A stretch of DNA of 64,000 bases from Methylobacter sp. (lineage in GTDB: Bacteria; Pseudomonadota; Gammaproteobacteria; Methylococcales; Methylomonadaceae), in NCBI GenBank assembly GCA_030679035.1, contig JAUXTH010000149.1, forward strand, positions 1 to 64,000. Reading direction: 5' to 3'. Both the position numbers and the translations under genes were made by a program. The notes beneath the pieces were generated by a model. The model made no database searches, was not told where the DNA came from, and was given only the letters and a program-made list of their open reading frames with translations. Of the stretch, positions 35,861-45,300 are shown piece after piece (the stretch's first letter is position 1; every line of letters starts with the position of its first letter).

Positions 35861-36851
35861 ACTGTCTCACTAGTAACTGATTTTTTTCGTCGGTAAATAA
35901 TGAAGCATCGACGACAACACTGCGCTGCCATTTCAGCGCCTGGAACGGCGACGAGCCCACAGTATCCGATCTTTTTATCAGCACCTTGATCATGGCCGTT
36001 GTGCCGTCGCCCAATCGCGCTTCGGTAACAACCGTAATCGCGCCTTTTTGTTCTATCCCGTTATTGACGACTGCTGCGGGTGCGTTTCCAATTCCCGCGC
36101 CAGCTCCCGACTGGCTAGCGGCATTCACACCAAATGCCGGCGCGGGCAAGCCGTTTATCGCGCTTTCCCGCCTGGCTGCAATATAGCCGTCTATCAATTC
36201 GGCATCCATTCCCGGCAGCACCTGCAAAACTTCTTTACTCGCCAGAGTCAAATCAACTGCGGGCTGTCCCGAATAAACCGTGACCAGACTTTCAAGCCAA
36301 TTAAAGACCTGCTCATTCATGCCCAATACCAACTGCAATTCCTCGATCGATTGAAACGGCTTGTTGCGAGGCCGGTAACTTAATCCCGCGTCTTTATATT
36401 CTTCTTTCTCCGCGCCCTCTAAGCGCACCAGATCATCCGCATCACGCCAATCGAGAATCGCGTTGACCAGCTTGGTTTGCAATTCCTCCTCCACAGGCGC
36501 ATGAAGCATAAGCCCCTGCAACAGTGTTTGATTCGCGCTGTTTATATCCACCTTGCCTGTTTCAGACAGCAGCTGAACTCGGACTTTCGACTCCGTGTAA
36601 TCTATTTGGTAGATACTGCCGTCAGCGCGCCAGCGTTGCAGCTGGTCAGGACTCATCAGCATCAGCTCGGCAACGGCAAGTCCTGATTCAGCAACGGCCT
36701 CGGCCTGGGCATTACTGCTGCTGCCGGCCACAATAGCCGCTTCCCGCCGCATACTGAGCGCAAAACTACCGGCCATAATGGTCAGCAGACTCAACACCCA
36801 CAAAACCAGAACCAGCGCGAAGCCCCCTGACTTGATCAAAGACCTGATCAT
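35835..36851 (-). CDS. gspK: Minor pseudopilin GspK
   Basis: Protein of 338 residues. A short leader before a hydrophobic helix (GGFALVLVLWVLSLLTIMAG) matches GspK, which lacks the +5 Glu of other pseudopilins. The globular part has the GspK signature (ETGKVDINSANQTLLQGLM, ILDWRDADDLVR, YRPRNKPFQSIEELQLVLGM). GspK forms the tip complex with GspI and GspJ. Residues about 241-251 (NAASQSG and neighbours) come from the family-1 repeat. It overlaps gspJ by 4 bp and gspL by 26 bp. Confidence 0.87.
   Translation of the reverse strand: MIRSLIKSGGFALVLVLWVLSLLTIMAGSFALSMRREAAIVAGSSSNAQAEAVAESGLAVAELMLMSPDQLQRWRADGSIYQIDYTESKVRVQLLSETGKVDINSANQTLLQGLMLHAPVEEELQTKLVNAILDWRDADDLVRLEGAEKEEYKDAGLSYRPRNKPFQSIEELQLVLGMNEQVFNWLESLVTVYSGQPAVDLTLASKEVLQVLPGMDAELIDGYIAARRESAINGLPAPAFGVNAASQSGAGAGIGNAPAAVVNNGIEQKGAITVVTEARLGDGTTAMIKVLIKRSDTVGSSPFQALKWQRSVVVDASLFTDEKNQLLVRQYAEPEFNN
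36100..36131. repeat. Family-1 repeat inside gspK
   Basis: CCAGCTCCCGACTGG is the palindromic core, followed by CTAGCGGCATTCACACC, which parallels CTTGCGGCATACCCACC in gspL. It is read in the same frame (AASQSG). Confidence 0.7.
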
Positions 36852-37690
36852 TTGCGATCCTCTACCGATTCGGTCGCATTTCCCATGTTTGCTTCAATCC
36901 CTACGCCTACAGCTTTTAGCTCTATAATCATTTCCGGCCAGAAAATGCCATTTTCAGTGCCGATGCTGATTTTGACTAATCGGGGCTGAACCTCTTTTTC
37001 CAGCCATTCATCCTGCCAACGGCTTTCACCCGTGTCATCAGCGCCAAAATAAGCCAGCTCAAAATCGCTGACACGTCTTAACAGAACCACCTCTTCCTGG
37101 CGCCATTCTTCGCCCTCGGTCACCGGCAAAAACGGCGTTAAGGTCACATTGATAACCTGCTCGCCATCTTGTTGCTGCGGCTGTATCGAAAACAACTGCA
37201 TGCCTGATCTACCGGCGCTTGCAGGAAAAACAGAGACAAACTGCAAGGACTGTTTTTTGCCTTGAAAAGACAATATCCTGTCCTGGTTTTCGGTTTCCGC
37301 GTCATCTCTCCTATGTCGATCTCCGGCCTGCATGCCATCCCCGCCGGCTCCCGGCTGGTTTGCAGCGCTCACCCTATCCCTGACGGTAAAATCATTCCAT
37401 AAAGGAATAGCCGAGGATAAATGCCGCTGGAAAAAGTTATAGACCACCGCGACCTCATTCACATCGGTTATCTTTCTTTCTCCCTGCTCCCAGCTTTGCG
37501 CGCAAATTCTCAGGCTGGCAAACAACAGAACCACCATCATGCTTAACAGGGTCATGGCGATCAAAACCTCAATCAGCGTAAAACCCGTCGCGGTTCTTAA
37601 GTCCGGTGTGGCATTGGAAAAATGGTGCGCGATGCGCACCCTACCGCCTTGAACCTTGAACCTTGAACCTTGCGCCTGAATTTGCCTCAT
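36848..37690 (-). CDS. gspJ: Minor pseudopilin GspJ
   Basis: Protein of 280 residues with a type III prepilin signal (T-A-T-G before FTLIEVLIAMTLLSMMVVLL). The leader before the cleavage Gly is 36 residues long, against 5-10 usually. It is stretched by a 7-bp tandem repeat (37647-37674, encoding SRFKVQG) and a hairpin repeat (37624-37640). The mature part (FQRHLSSAIPLWNDFTVRD, DFELAYFGADDTGESRWQDE) is GspJ-like. Residues about 106-116 (SAANQPGAG) derive from the family-1 repeat. It overlaps gspI and gspK by 4 bp. The true start could lie downstream of the repeats, but no ATG is available there. Confidence 0.82.
   Translation of the reverse strand: MRQIQAQGSRFKVQGGRVRIAHHFSNATPDLRTATGFTLIEVLIAMTLLSMMVVLLFASLRICAQSWEQGERKITDVNEVAVVYNFFQRHLSSAIPLWNDFTVRDRVSAANQPGAGGDGMQAGDRHRRDDAETENQDRILSFQGKKQSLQFVSVFPASAGRSGMQLFSIQPQQQDGEQVINVTLTPFLPVTEGEEWRQEEVVLLRRVSDFELAYFGADDTGESRWQDEWLEKEVQPRLVKISIGTENGIFWPEMIIELKAVGVGIEANMGNATESVEDRK
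37344..37373. repeat. Family-1 repeat inside gspJ
   Basis: CCGGCTCCCGGCTGG is the core, followed by TTTGCAGCGCTCACC. It is the most diverged copy, giving AANQPG where the others give AASQSG, in the same frame. Confidence 0.58.
37624..37640. repeat. Perfect hairpin in the gspJ leader region
   Basis: GGTGCGC, GAT, GCGCACC: a 7-bp perfect stem inside the coding region for the GspJ leader. Probably another dispersed REP-type repeat. Confidence 0.6.
37647..37674. repeat. 7-bp tandem repeat (CCTTGAA)x4 in the gspJ leader
   Basis: Three exact CCTTGAA units and one CCTTGCG, translated on the minus strand as part of QGSRFKVQG. The unit length is not a multiple of three, so a change of one or two units shifts the frame. 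Confidence 0.8.
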
Positions 37691-38103
37691 AACACTTTGT
37701 TCGCCAGCTTTAAGCTGATTAGCTCAACCTGCCTGCCATCGGCTGCAACATTACCATCCCCCCAGTCTACGGTGACCTTGACCTTAAAAAGCACTGCCGG
37801 TATGGTCGTGACATCCAAGTTCTCAGCCGTAAATTGGAACGGACTGACAGCCACTTGCCACCGGTATTTTTCATTTTCCAAACCGGCAGTTTGGTTCGGC
37901 TGCAACGGCGCTTCCACGCCTGTTTGGGCCATTAAAGACTCGGCAATCTGCACGGCTGCGGTATATTCCTCGGCAACTCCGGCGGTATTTACGCCGGCGG
38001 AAAATATCTTCAGCAAAATCCCTAAGGAAAGCGCCAGGATTGAAAACGCAATCAGTATCTCCAGTAAAGAAAAGCCGCGCTGTCTATTTGCTTTCAAGTT
38101 CAA
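37687..38103 (-). CDS. gspI: Minor pseudopilin GspI
   Basis: Protein of 138 residues with a short ten-residue leader and prepilin cleavage site (RQRG before FSLLEILIAFSILALSLGIL). Features such as AVQIAESLMAQTGVEAPLQP and YRWQVAVSPF match GspI. The start codon appears to be TTG (38103, or the next TTG at 38097), within the end of gspH, so translation probably depends on coupling to gspH. Overlap of 4 bp with gspJ. Confidence 0.83.
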   Translation of the reverse strand: MNLKANRQRGFSLLEILIAFSILALSLGILLKIFSAGVNTAGVAEEYTAAVQIAESLMAQTGVEAPLQPNQTAGLENEKYRWQVAVSPFQFTAENLDVTTIPAVLFKVKVTVDWGDGNVAADGRQVELISLKLANKVL

Positions 38104-38617
38104 TCTGCCCGGTTAACCAGTTTATGTCGATTTTCCATGCTGCATTGCCTCGCTCCAGCGTGATTCTTCCTCCGGTAGAAGAGCCGTCGGCAAAAAAGCG
38201 GATGCTCGCCGAGCCCTCCCCGGTCAATTCGGTTTGCGCCGTCACCACGGTAATATCAATAGTCTCGGGTATTTGATAATGCTTGTCCCGACCTGTGACC
38301 GTGTAGCTGTTGTCGCTAAGATTAACGGCAACCGTGGCATCCTGATGGGTCATTAAAGCCTGACCTTTGGCATAACGTAGCGCTGAAACAATGTCCCTTG
38401 CCGCCGCCTTGATTTGGGTAGAGTCGTTCCCTGATGACAGGTTAAGACCGATTACCGAGAAACCCAGCACCACGACAAAAAGCACTACGGTCAACTCCAG
38501 CAGAGTAAAGCCGCGCTGGCGCGAGACACAAGGCACAAGGTACAAGGTACAAGAGGAGGAATACGGGGGCTTTACACCTTGAACCTTGAACCTTGAACCT
38601 TTCACCTCAAAACTCAC
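38084..38617 (-). CDS. gspH: Minor pseudopilin GspH
   Basis: Protein of about 177 residues with a clear prepilin site (RQRG before FTLLELTVVLFVVVLGFSVI) and a GspH-like body (AARDIVSALRYAKGQALMTH). The start is uncertain: I take the GTG at 38617, which overlaps the gspG stop as GTGA. The leader is then about 36 residues, far longer than normal, because two 7-bp tandem repeats (38528-38555 and 38576-38602) lie between the start and the cleavage site. A start inside this region, such as a TTG near the second array, would give a normal leader. Confidence 0.75.
   Translation of the reverse strand: MSFEVKGSRFKVQGVKPPYSSSCTLYLVPCVSRQRGFTLLELTVVLFVVVLGFSVIGLNLSSGNDSTQIKAAARDIVSALRYAKGQALMTHQDATVAVNLSDNSYTVTGRDKHYQIPETIDITVVTAQTELTGEGSASIRFFADGSSTGGRITLERGNAAWKIDINWLTGQIELESK
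38528..38555. repeat. 7-bp tandem repeat (ACAAGGT)x4 in the gspH leader
   Basis: Units ACAAGGC, ACAAGGT, ACAAGGT, ACAAGAG. The array is the reverse-complement type of the CCTTGAA arrays and lies in the leader coding region of gspH. Confidence 0.72.
38576..38602. repeat. 7-bp tandem repeat (ACCTTGA)x4 at the gspH start
   Basis: Three exact ACCTTGA units and a degenerate fourth, just inside the proposed gspH start. Translated as GSRFKVQG, the same peptide as in the GspJ leader. Confidence 0.78.
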
Positions 38618-39069
38618 TCCCAACTAACAATATCCTGATCTTCGCCCTCGCCGCCTTCCTTGCCATCCGCCCCCAAGGTGTACAAATCGAATTTTCCATG
38701 CTCTCCGGGAGATGCATAATGATATTCCTGCTGCCATGGATCGAGCGGCATTTTGGCTTTGCGCAAATAAGGGCCATTCCAGCGTTTCGCGCTGTCGGGG
38801 GATTCAATCAAGGCCGTCAAACCTTGCTCGGAACTCGGATAATTGCCCAAATCCAGTTTGTACATATCCAAAGCAGCCGCCAGATCTTCAATTTGCACCT
38901 TTGCCGCTTTAGTCTTGGATTCGCCCATATGCTTCATTACCTGCGGCCCGACTATCCCGGCAAGCATCGCAATAATGCCCAGCACCACCAATAACTCAAG
39001 CAGGGTAAAACCACGAAGACGCGCCTTGAACCTTGCACCTTGAATCTTGAACCTCGTCACCTGTTTCAT
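38614..39069 (-). CDS. gspG: Major pseudopilin GspG
   Basis: Protein of 151 residues. The prepilin site (LRG before FTLLELLVVLGIIAMLAGIV) is followed by the GspG signature (MKHMGESKTKAAKVQIEDLA, LDLGNYPSSEQGLTALIESP, LPLDPW-type motif MPLDPWQQEYHYASPG) and a C-terminal calcium-site region (FDLYTLGADGKEGGEGEDQD). GspG builds the shaft of the pseudopilus. The 20-residue leader contains RFKIQGARFKA, encoded by a 7-bp tandem repeat. ATG with AGGAAAAC upstream. Confidence 0.9.
   Translation of the reverse strand: MKQVTRFKIQGARFKARLRGFTLLELLVVLGIIAMLAGIVGPQVMKHMGESKTKAAKVQIEDLAAALDMYKLDLGNYPSSEQGLTALIESPDSAKRWNGPYLRKAKMPLDPWQQEYHYASPGEHGKFDLYTLGADGKEGGEGEDQDIVSWE
39024..39051. repeat. 7-bp tandem repeat (CCTTGAA)x4 in the gspG leader
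   Basis: Units CCTTGAA, CCTTGCA, CCTTGAA, TCTTGAA, about 20 bp inside the gspG start codon. Confidence 0.75.
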
Positions 39070-39084
39070 GATGTTTTCCTATAT

Positions 39085-40299
39085 TTAAAAAGCCAAATCA
39101 TTAACACTCAAAATAGCCAGCAGAATCGACACGATGATGCCCGCAATCATCACGCCTAATGAAATTATCAGCGCCGGTTCCAGCAAAGCCAGCATTCGCT
39201 GTATCGCCACCCTAAGCTGCTTATCGTAAATCATCGCCACCCGCAGCAGCATTTCCTCCAGGCGTCCGGTCTCTTCGCCCATTTTTATCATCTGCATAGC
39301 CATTTTTGGGAAGATGCCTTTTTCCATCAAGGCATCCGACAGGTGTTTCCCCTGTTTTAACTGTTGTTCGGCATCCTGAATGGCCCCCGCCAAAACCTGG
39401 TTATCCACCGTTTCGCGAACAATAACCAGAGCCGTCAGTATCGAAACGCCGTTACCCAATAACGTGCCCAACGTGCGACTGATGTTGGCGGTTTCCTTGT
39501 TCAGAATAATCATCCCGGCCAGCGGCAGTTTCAAAAAACGGCCGTCCCAAACCTTCTTTCTGACCGGATCAGCCAGCTGAAGATTCATATAACCGGTGAT
39601 CAAGACAACGCCCAAAACCAGCACCCACCAATAGCTTTGCAACCATTCCGCCAGCCCCACCACGATCTGGGTCGATACCGGCAGCGCCTTGCCCGCGCTT
39701 TCAAACATCTCGGAAAATTGCGGCACCACAAAAGTCAGCATCACAAAAAGCGAGGCCAACGACATAATCAACAAGATGGCCGGGTAGATCAATGCCGTGC
39801 TGACCGTTTCTTTCAATTCCCGAGAGCGCTCCAGGTATTCGGACAAGCGCGTCAATACTTCGCCCAGGCTACCGCCGGCCTCACCTGCCCGTATCATGTT
39901 CAGGTAAAACTTGCTGAAAATGCCGGACTGCTTTTCCAGCGCATCGGCCAGTGTGGAGCCGCCTTTTACCTTCTCCAGCACCCTGCCGATCAACTTGGCC
40001 ACCCGTTCGTTGTCTTCGGTCAGGTCGATCAACACCAGCAAAGACTTATCCAAAGGCAAGCCGGACTCCAACAAGGTTGCCAATTCGCCGGTGAACAAGG
40101 CGATGTCTTTTTGCGATAATTTAGACTGCTTGATACCTAGTCTCAAACCCAAAAACGATTTGGCGCTGGCCGGTACTACGCGGATAGGGATATAGCCTTC
40201 AGTCTGCAAAATCGCAATCAACTGCTGCTCATCAACCGCGTCTCTGACCCCCTCTTCGGTTTCCCCCAGACTATTAACCGCTTTATAGGCAAATAACAT
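39085..40299 (-). CDS. gspF: Type II secretion inner-membrane protein GspF
   Basis: Polytopic platform protein, 404 residues from the ATG at 40299 (LFAYKAVNSLGETEEGVRDA is the family start). Two T2SF domains are seen (IALFTGELATLLESGLPLDK ... MIRAGEAGGSLGEVLTRLSEYL and ISRTLGTLLGNGVSILTALV ... MIKMGEETGRLEEMLLRVAM), each followed by transmembrane helices. In-frame ATGs upstream at 40329 and 40371 exist, but the sequence there is the palindromic repeat 40334-40417, so longer starts are unlikely. It lies between gspE and gspG. Confidence 0.88.
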   Translation of the reverse strand: MLFAYKAVNSLGETEEGVRDAVDEQQLIAILQTEGYIPIRVVPASAKSFLGLRLGIKQSKLSQKDIALFTGELATLLESGLPLDKSLLVLIDLTEDNERVAKLIGRVLEKVKGGSTLADALEKQSGIFSKFYLNMIRAGEAGGSLGEVLTRLSEYLERSRELKETVSTALIYPAILLIMSLASLFVMLTFVVPQFSEMFESAGKALPVSTQIVVGLAEWLQSYWWVLVLGVVLITGYMNLQLADPVRKKVWDGRFLKLPLAGMIILNKETANISRTLGTLLGNGVSILTALVIVRETVDNQVLAGAIQDAEQQLKQGKHLSDALMEKGIFPKMAMQMIKMGEETGRLEEMLLRVAMIYDKQLRVAIQRMLALLEPALIISLGVMIAGIIVSILLAILSVNDLAF

Positions 40300-40333
40300 T
40301 AGATTGAGCTGTGAACTAACGTAAGCCATAAAC

Positions 40334-40417
40334 GGAGCCGCGACTTCAGTCGCGCATGAGCGTTCATGCATAGGCGGTGATAATAACTGCCATCACCGCG
40401 ACTGAAGTCGCGGCTCC
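40334..40417. repeat. 21-bp perfect inverted repeat between gspE and gspF
   Basis: GGAGCCGCGACTTCAGTCGC(G) at 40334-40354 is the exact complement of 40397-40417, with 42 bp between. Each arm is also self-palindromic. The same arm occurs alone at 30-50. It could form a long hairpin in the gsp transcript before gspF. Confidence 0.85.
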
Positions 40418-40453
40418 AAACGCCCTGAAATTTAAAGCAGCTACCGAATAACA

Positions 40454-42148
40454 TTAGGCTTCCGAAGTGACCCGTAGTACTTCTTCAATGGTAGTAATGC
40501 CTTGCAGAGCCTTAACCAGACCATTCTCATACATCGTCGTCATACCTTCCTCAATGGCAAGCCGTTGAATCGCCCCGGCTTCTTCATGCGCCATAATCAA
40601 TTTGCGGAGCGGATCGGTCATTTGCAAAAATTCAATAATCGCCAAGCGTCCACGGTAACCTAATCCCCCGCATGATGGGCAGCCGACCGGTTTGTACAGA
40701 ACAATTTCCCCCGCAGGCGCAAACCGTCTTAACCTCATGCCGTCAATGATGTCCTGGGGCGGCGTATAACGTTGCTTGCACTCAGGGCACAGTTTTCTTA
40801 CCAGACGTTGCGCCAATATGCCGTTGACGGTGGAGGTGAGCAGATATTCTTCCAACCCCATGTCCAGCAAGCGGGTAACACCGCCCGCCGCGTCATTGGT
40901 ATGCAGCGTCGATAACACCAAGTGTCCGGTTAACGCCGATTGTACGGCGATTCTTGCGGTCTCCAGATCGCGCATTTCGCCGATCATGATCACGTCGGGA
41001 TCTTGGCGCACGATAGAACGTAATGCCGAAGCAAAAGTCAGGCCTATTTGCGGTTTGGCCTGAATCTGATTGACGCCGTCCATCTGGTATTCCACCGGAT
41101 CTTCAACGGTGATGATTTTTCGCTCGGAGGTGTTCAGCTGTTTTAGCGCGGCATACATCGTGGTCGATTTTCCGCTACCGGTCGGACCGGTAATCAGGAT
41201 AATGCCGTGCGGCTGAGACAGCACTTCAATAAACTGTTGCAAATGTTTGCCGGAAAAGCCCAGTGCGGCAAAATCCAGCACCGTGCTTTCCTTGTCCAGC
41301 AAGCGAATTACCACGCTTTCGCCGTACATCGTCGGTATCGTCGAAACCCGCAAATCCAGCTCCTTGCCCAGCATTTGCACTTTGATGCGGCCATCCTGCG
41401 GCAGACGGCGTTCGGCGATATTCAGCTTGGCCATGATCTTGATACGGGAAATCACCGCTGCGGTGGATTTGACCGACGGAGCGTCTATTTCCTTTAACAC
41501 GCCGTCGACACGCAGCCTGACTTTTAGGGATTGCTCAAAGGGTTCGATGTGAATGTCCGAGGCTCGGGTTTCAATCGCCCGCTGCATGATCAGGTTGACC
41601 ATTTTGATTACCGGCGCTTCACTGGCCAGATCTTTCAAATGCTCCAGGTCTTCCTCACCCAAATCATCGGCAGTTTGATCGCCAACGAGTTGATCCATTT
41701 GCGAACGGCCTTCGCCATACTGCACTTCCAGCGCAGCATCGATTTCCGAAAGCAGGCCGACTTTGGGGATGATATTTTTTCCGGTCGCCAGTTTTAACGC
41801 ATCAATCACAAATCGGTCTTCGGGATCCATCAGCGCAACGGTAATATCGTCATTGTGACCGCCATTTTTACCCAAGCCGATGACATGATAGTTTTTTAGA
41901 AACCGTAACGGTACGGTTTCCGGCAGTTGCATTTCCAGCGGATAGTGATCCGGCGTAACCTTTTCAAACCGTCCCGATTCAACAAAAGCATCGGCCACAT
42001 CCAGCTCCGAACACAAGCCCAGCTTGACCAACAACTGCGGCACGCTTTCCGATACCGAGGTTTTTTGCACACGCTCAACTTTTTTCAGTTCTGCAACTGA
42101 AAGTTTATGTTTGTCCTGCAAAACGGTTAGCAGCGATTCATATGCCAT
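40454..42148 (-). CDS. gspE: Type II secretion ATPase GspE
   Basis: Cytoplasmic ATPase of 564 residues, first gene of the gsp operon. N1E-type N-terminal domain, then GPTGSGKSTTMY (Walker A), an Asp box (ITVEDPVEYQ), Walker B-like (MIGEMRDLETARIAVQSALT) with a His box (STLHTNDAAGGVTRLLDMGL), and a four-cysteine zinc motif (KLCPECKQ ... GCPSCGGLGYRGR). It powers pseudopilus growth. The Glu/Met form GEMRDLETA instead of GEIRDxETA is common in this branch. PilB of type IV pili is the main alternative, but the operon settles it. Confidence 0.92.
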   Translation of the reverse strand: MAYESLLTVLQDKHKLSVAELKKVERVQKTSVSESVPQLLVKLGLCSELDVADAFVESGRFEKVTPDHYPLEMQLPETVPLRFLKNYHVIGLGKNGGHNDDITVALMDPEDRFVIDALKLATGKNIIPKVGLLSEIDAALEVQYGEGRSQMDQLVGDQTADDLGEEDLEHLKDLASEAPVIKMVNLIMQRAIETRASDIHIEPFEQSLKVRLRVDGVLKEIDAPSVKSTAAVISRIKIMAKLNIAERRLPQDGRIKVQMLGKELDLRVSTIPTMYGESVVIRLLDKESTVLDFAALGFSGKHLQQFIEVLSQPHGIILITGPTGSGKSTTMYAALKQLNTSERKIITVEDPVEYQMDGVNQIQAKPQIGLTFASALRSIVRQDPDVIMIGEMRDLETARIAVQSALTGHLVLSTLHTNDAAGGVTRLLDMGLEEYLLTSTVNGILAQRLVRKLCPECKQRYTPPQDIIDGMRLRRFAPAGEIVLYKPVGCPSCGGLGYRGRLAIIEFLQMTDPLRKLIMAHEEAGAIQRLAIEEGMTTMYENGLVKALQGITTIEEVLRVTSEA

Positions 42149-42386
42149 TATCCTGAAAAACCGGTTGGTATTTTATTAGTGTCTTTAGAATAGGAGGTTC
42201 AACTTCTCCAAGCAATTAGTAGAAATACCTATCCGGCGATCTGGTTATTGAGCTGAATGGATTAAATTAACAAAGCTTCAGGTATGATTAATACTAAGAG
42301 CAAACCCTAAGGTCAAATCTTACTGATTGGTTTCCGCCAAGTAGGGAGCGTATCGCACGCTATTTACGAATATCAGAATGACTGGG
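42149..42386. other. Intergenic before gspE; gsp promoter region
   Basis: The region should contain the promoter of the gsp operon and the 3-prime end of the large NTPase gene. I see no gene and no clear terminator; AT content is high. Confidence 0.45.
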
Positions 42387-45300
42387 CTATTTTTTCGAAA
42401 CATCCAAAACGAAAACATCGATCAGTTTTTGTTCTGGTGGAGTCAGCGTTTCTCTAAGCATGACAGCTAACTGTCCAGCGGACGTGGGCGGCAACAAGCC
42501 TTGTGGATGAGTAGGTAGTTTTTTATGATTAAACCAGATTACCAAAAATAGGCCTCTGCTTTCGGTTTCTGGAGCGATAGTGTACAGCGGAATCAGTTGT
42601 TCGTGAATAGCTCGCCATAATTCGCTGTGGTAATCGCGTTTGATTTCGATGGGAAGGTGGAAAGTTTTGCCATTGTTAGTAAAAGACAATTTCATATCTG
42701 CGCGTTTGTCTTTGGCTTGATGCGCTTCCAACTCAATATTTACATCATATTGTGAAAGCAATGGTTTGAGTCGTTCGATTAGATAATTGCGGCAAATATT
42801 TTCATTCCTTGGATTATCGGGTTTATTACCATCTAAGTTCCAGAAATTTTTATAGCTATCGGTATTACTACCATGCATTTCGGCATAAAGTTGTTCCAAA
42901 CAATCAACAGCAAGTGCAGTTAAGTCCGCCACATTAGCTGGTTTGCGATTGCTTAGGGTGTTGATGACCTGAATTGCACTGGGATGTTTGAACAACGCTT
43001 CTCTACGACTAAGCTGTTGGGTTTGTTGAGCGCTACGAATCTGTTCATGCCAAGCACTCAATTGCGGCAGTGAAAGTAAGTGGGCCAGCACGCTCGCGCT
43101 TTCTTCGGTAGGGTTCTTGCCGAATTTGTTGAGCAAGGACCGGACATAATCTCTTTCATTTTCGGCTCGTCCAACCCAATTTGCACCAGCACTTCTTTGC
43201 GGAGAACAGCGAGGCCCTAATAATTCAATCAACATTCCTATGGAAGAAGTCGGTAACGCGTAACGCTCATCCTTTATGGGCCAATCAAGGCATAAAAAGG
43301 AAGACAGATGATTGATTCGTATCTTATTGCCGTCGACTTCTTGTCTAATCAACCGCTCATGAATGGCTGGTTCAATTATCAAACCGGTGGCAAGCCAATA
43401 TATTCTTTGAACTATGTCCATGCCTTTGTATGACAATTTTTTCTCAACCAGTGCCAACAATTCGGCTTTTTCTGCTTGGTTAATCGCAGCTTTAAGCAGA
43501 TATTCCAGATAGGACGCTTGCGGCTTTGAGCCACTGACTGGATATTTATTGAGCAGCCGGATGACAGTTAGCTTTGCGATCTGCTGATAATCATCGTCAT
43601 GGGCCAATTGATGAAGCCCATGGATATACTGTTTTTTACCTGTCAACATCGCGCCGACATAAGCGATCAGCACTTTAGCCGTGAGAACCTGATACAACAA
43701 GCTCAGCGGTTTGACCCATGCAGGTTCCTCACCAGCTCCATAGGTATACCAGAAAGCCAAAGCCTTGCTCGTCACATTATCGTTTAATGTGTAGAGTATC
43801 GATGGATTTTCCTGAAAAAGCTTTTCCATGCAAACCAGAAAAGGCAGGCGGATATAGTGTTCGCGATTTTGAAGCGCCAGCGCGAATATATCAGCTAATT
43901 CAGGCAAGTCAGTTCGCCCGAGTATTTTGAGCAAACCACTTTTTGCGGCATTAATCAGCTCAAGGTCATCGCTTAAAAAATTCGATAATCGCTCTTCGCC
44001 TGTTTCACCGTTGATCTCGGAATAGCGATCGAAATAAGCCATTGCGAGGTCATGAAAAATTTGCGGGTAGGCGCTACCGTCTGCAATCTGGGTTTTATGC
44101 TCATTAAAGTAATTGAGTTTGGCGTTTAATTTGTCTTTATGCTGCTTTGCCCATTGGTGATTTGATTGCGCATTTTCAATTCGCCAGTCTTCGATAGGAC
44201 AGAAAAGTAGAGACTGATAAGTTTCCTGAAACTCTGAGTGATCCACCAACCAATGTTCAAAAAACTCCAGCGACAAGCCGTGGTGGCCGCTCTCGTTTTG
44301 CAGTGTCCAAAATGCCTGTCGAAAAAACTCGTGACGCAGTTGAAAGTTTGAGGTGGATAAAGCTTGCTCCAACCACCATAAGCCAAGATTATCAGGCGGC
44401 GTGGCATTGCAAAGTCGAGCCGATATCTTATAAATTTCATAGAATGTTTTGTCGAAGTCATTTATTCGACTAATGCCAAATCCTAGCAAGCCCGGATAAA
44501 TATTGGGTTGATTTTCAAGCCAATCACGAATTTGTTGTTGATGTTCAGACTTTAAGTGGCATCTGTATCCATCAAGGCCGATGGAAAGCCAGCTATATAG
44601 TTTTTCAAGTGAGATGTTTCGACCATGTATTTGTAAGCCGCGTATCAGAAATTTAGCTGCCATGGAGAATAGGTTGCTGTAATGCGAAACCTTAAGGAAA
44701 CCTATACCGCGATCGGCGAGATCATCAAGCACAATGGGTAAATCTTCGTTTGTTACGTTTTGAACAAAAACTGTATCCCAAAAATGATAGAGTCCAATAA
44801 CATGATCATCCTTGACAGGCTTAAGATATTGAAATATCTCGCTTGCAGCAATGCGGACAGGAAATAGCTTAGTTAGCAATAATCCTAATAAGCTATTGTC
44901 ATCTTCAATTTTGTTTTCACGAATATTGTTAGCAAGCTCTAGCAAACTGTCGGTATCTTCAGGATGCTGGTGTAAGAAAGCATATAGCGCTCTCGTGCGG
45001 ACTCCTGTCCAAAAAGTTTGATCCCGAATAACCGCAAGCAACGCTTGTTTCAGTTCTGGTATGCATTCGGAATAACTTAAACCAGTCAATACACAGTACA
45101 GCAAGTTTTGTTCGGCATTTTTACGTTCAGGGCTGTTCAATAGAGCCAGTAAATGCGTTGCCATGTCTTTGGTGGTGATGGCCTCAAATGATTGAGTTAT
45201 CCAGTTAATGTTTTTTTCAAGTTCGCGCCTCACTGCTTCTAAAAGCTGCACTTTGCTCGCAACCGAAAATAGTTTTACATCGCCATAAATAACAACGCCC

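Noticed and set aside
38528-39051. 7-bp arrays as a possible CRISPR
   Set aside because: Units are 7 bp, adjacent, with no spacers; they are tandem repeats.
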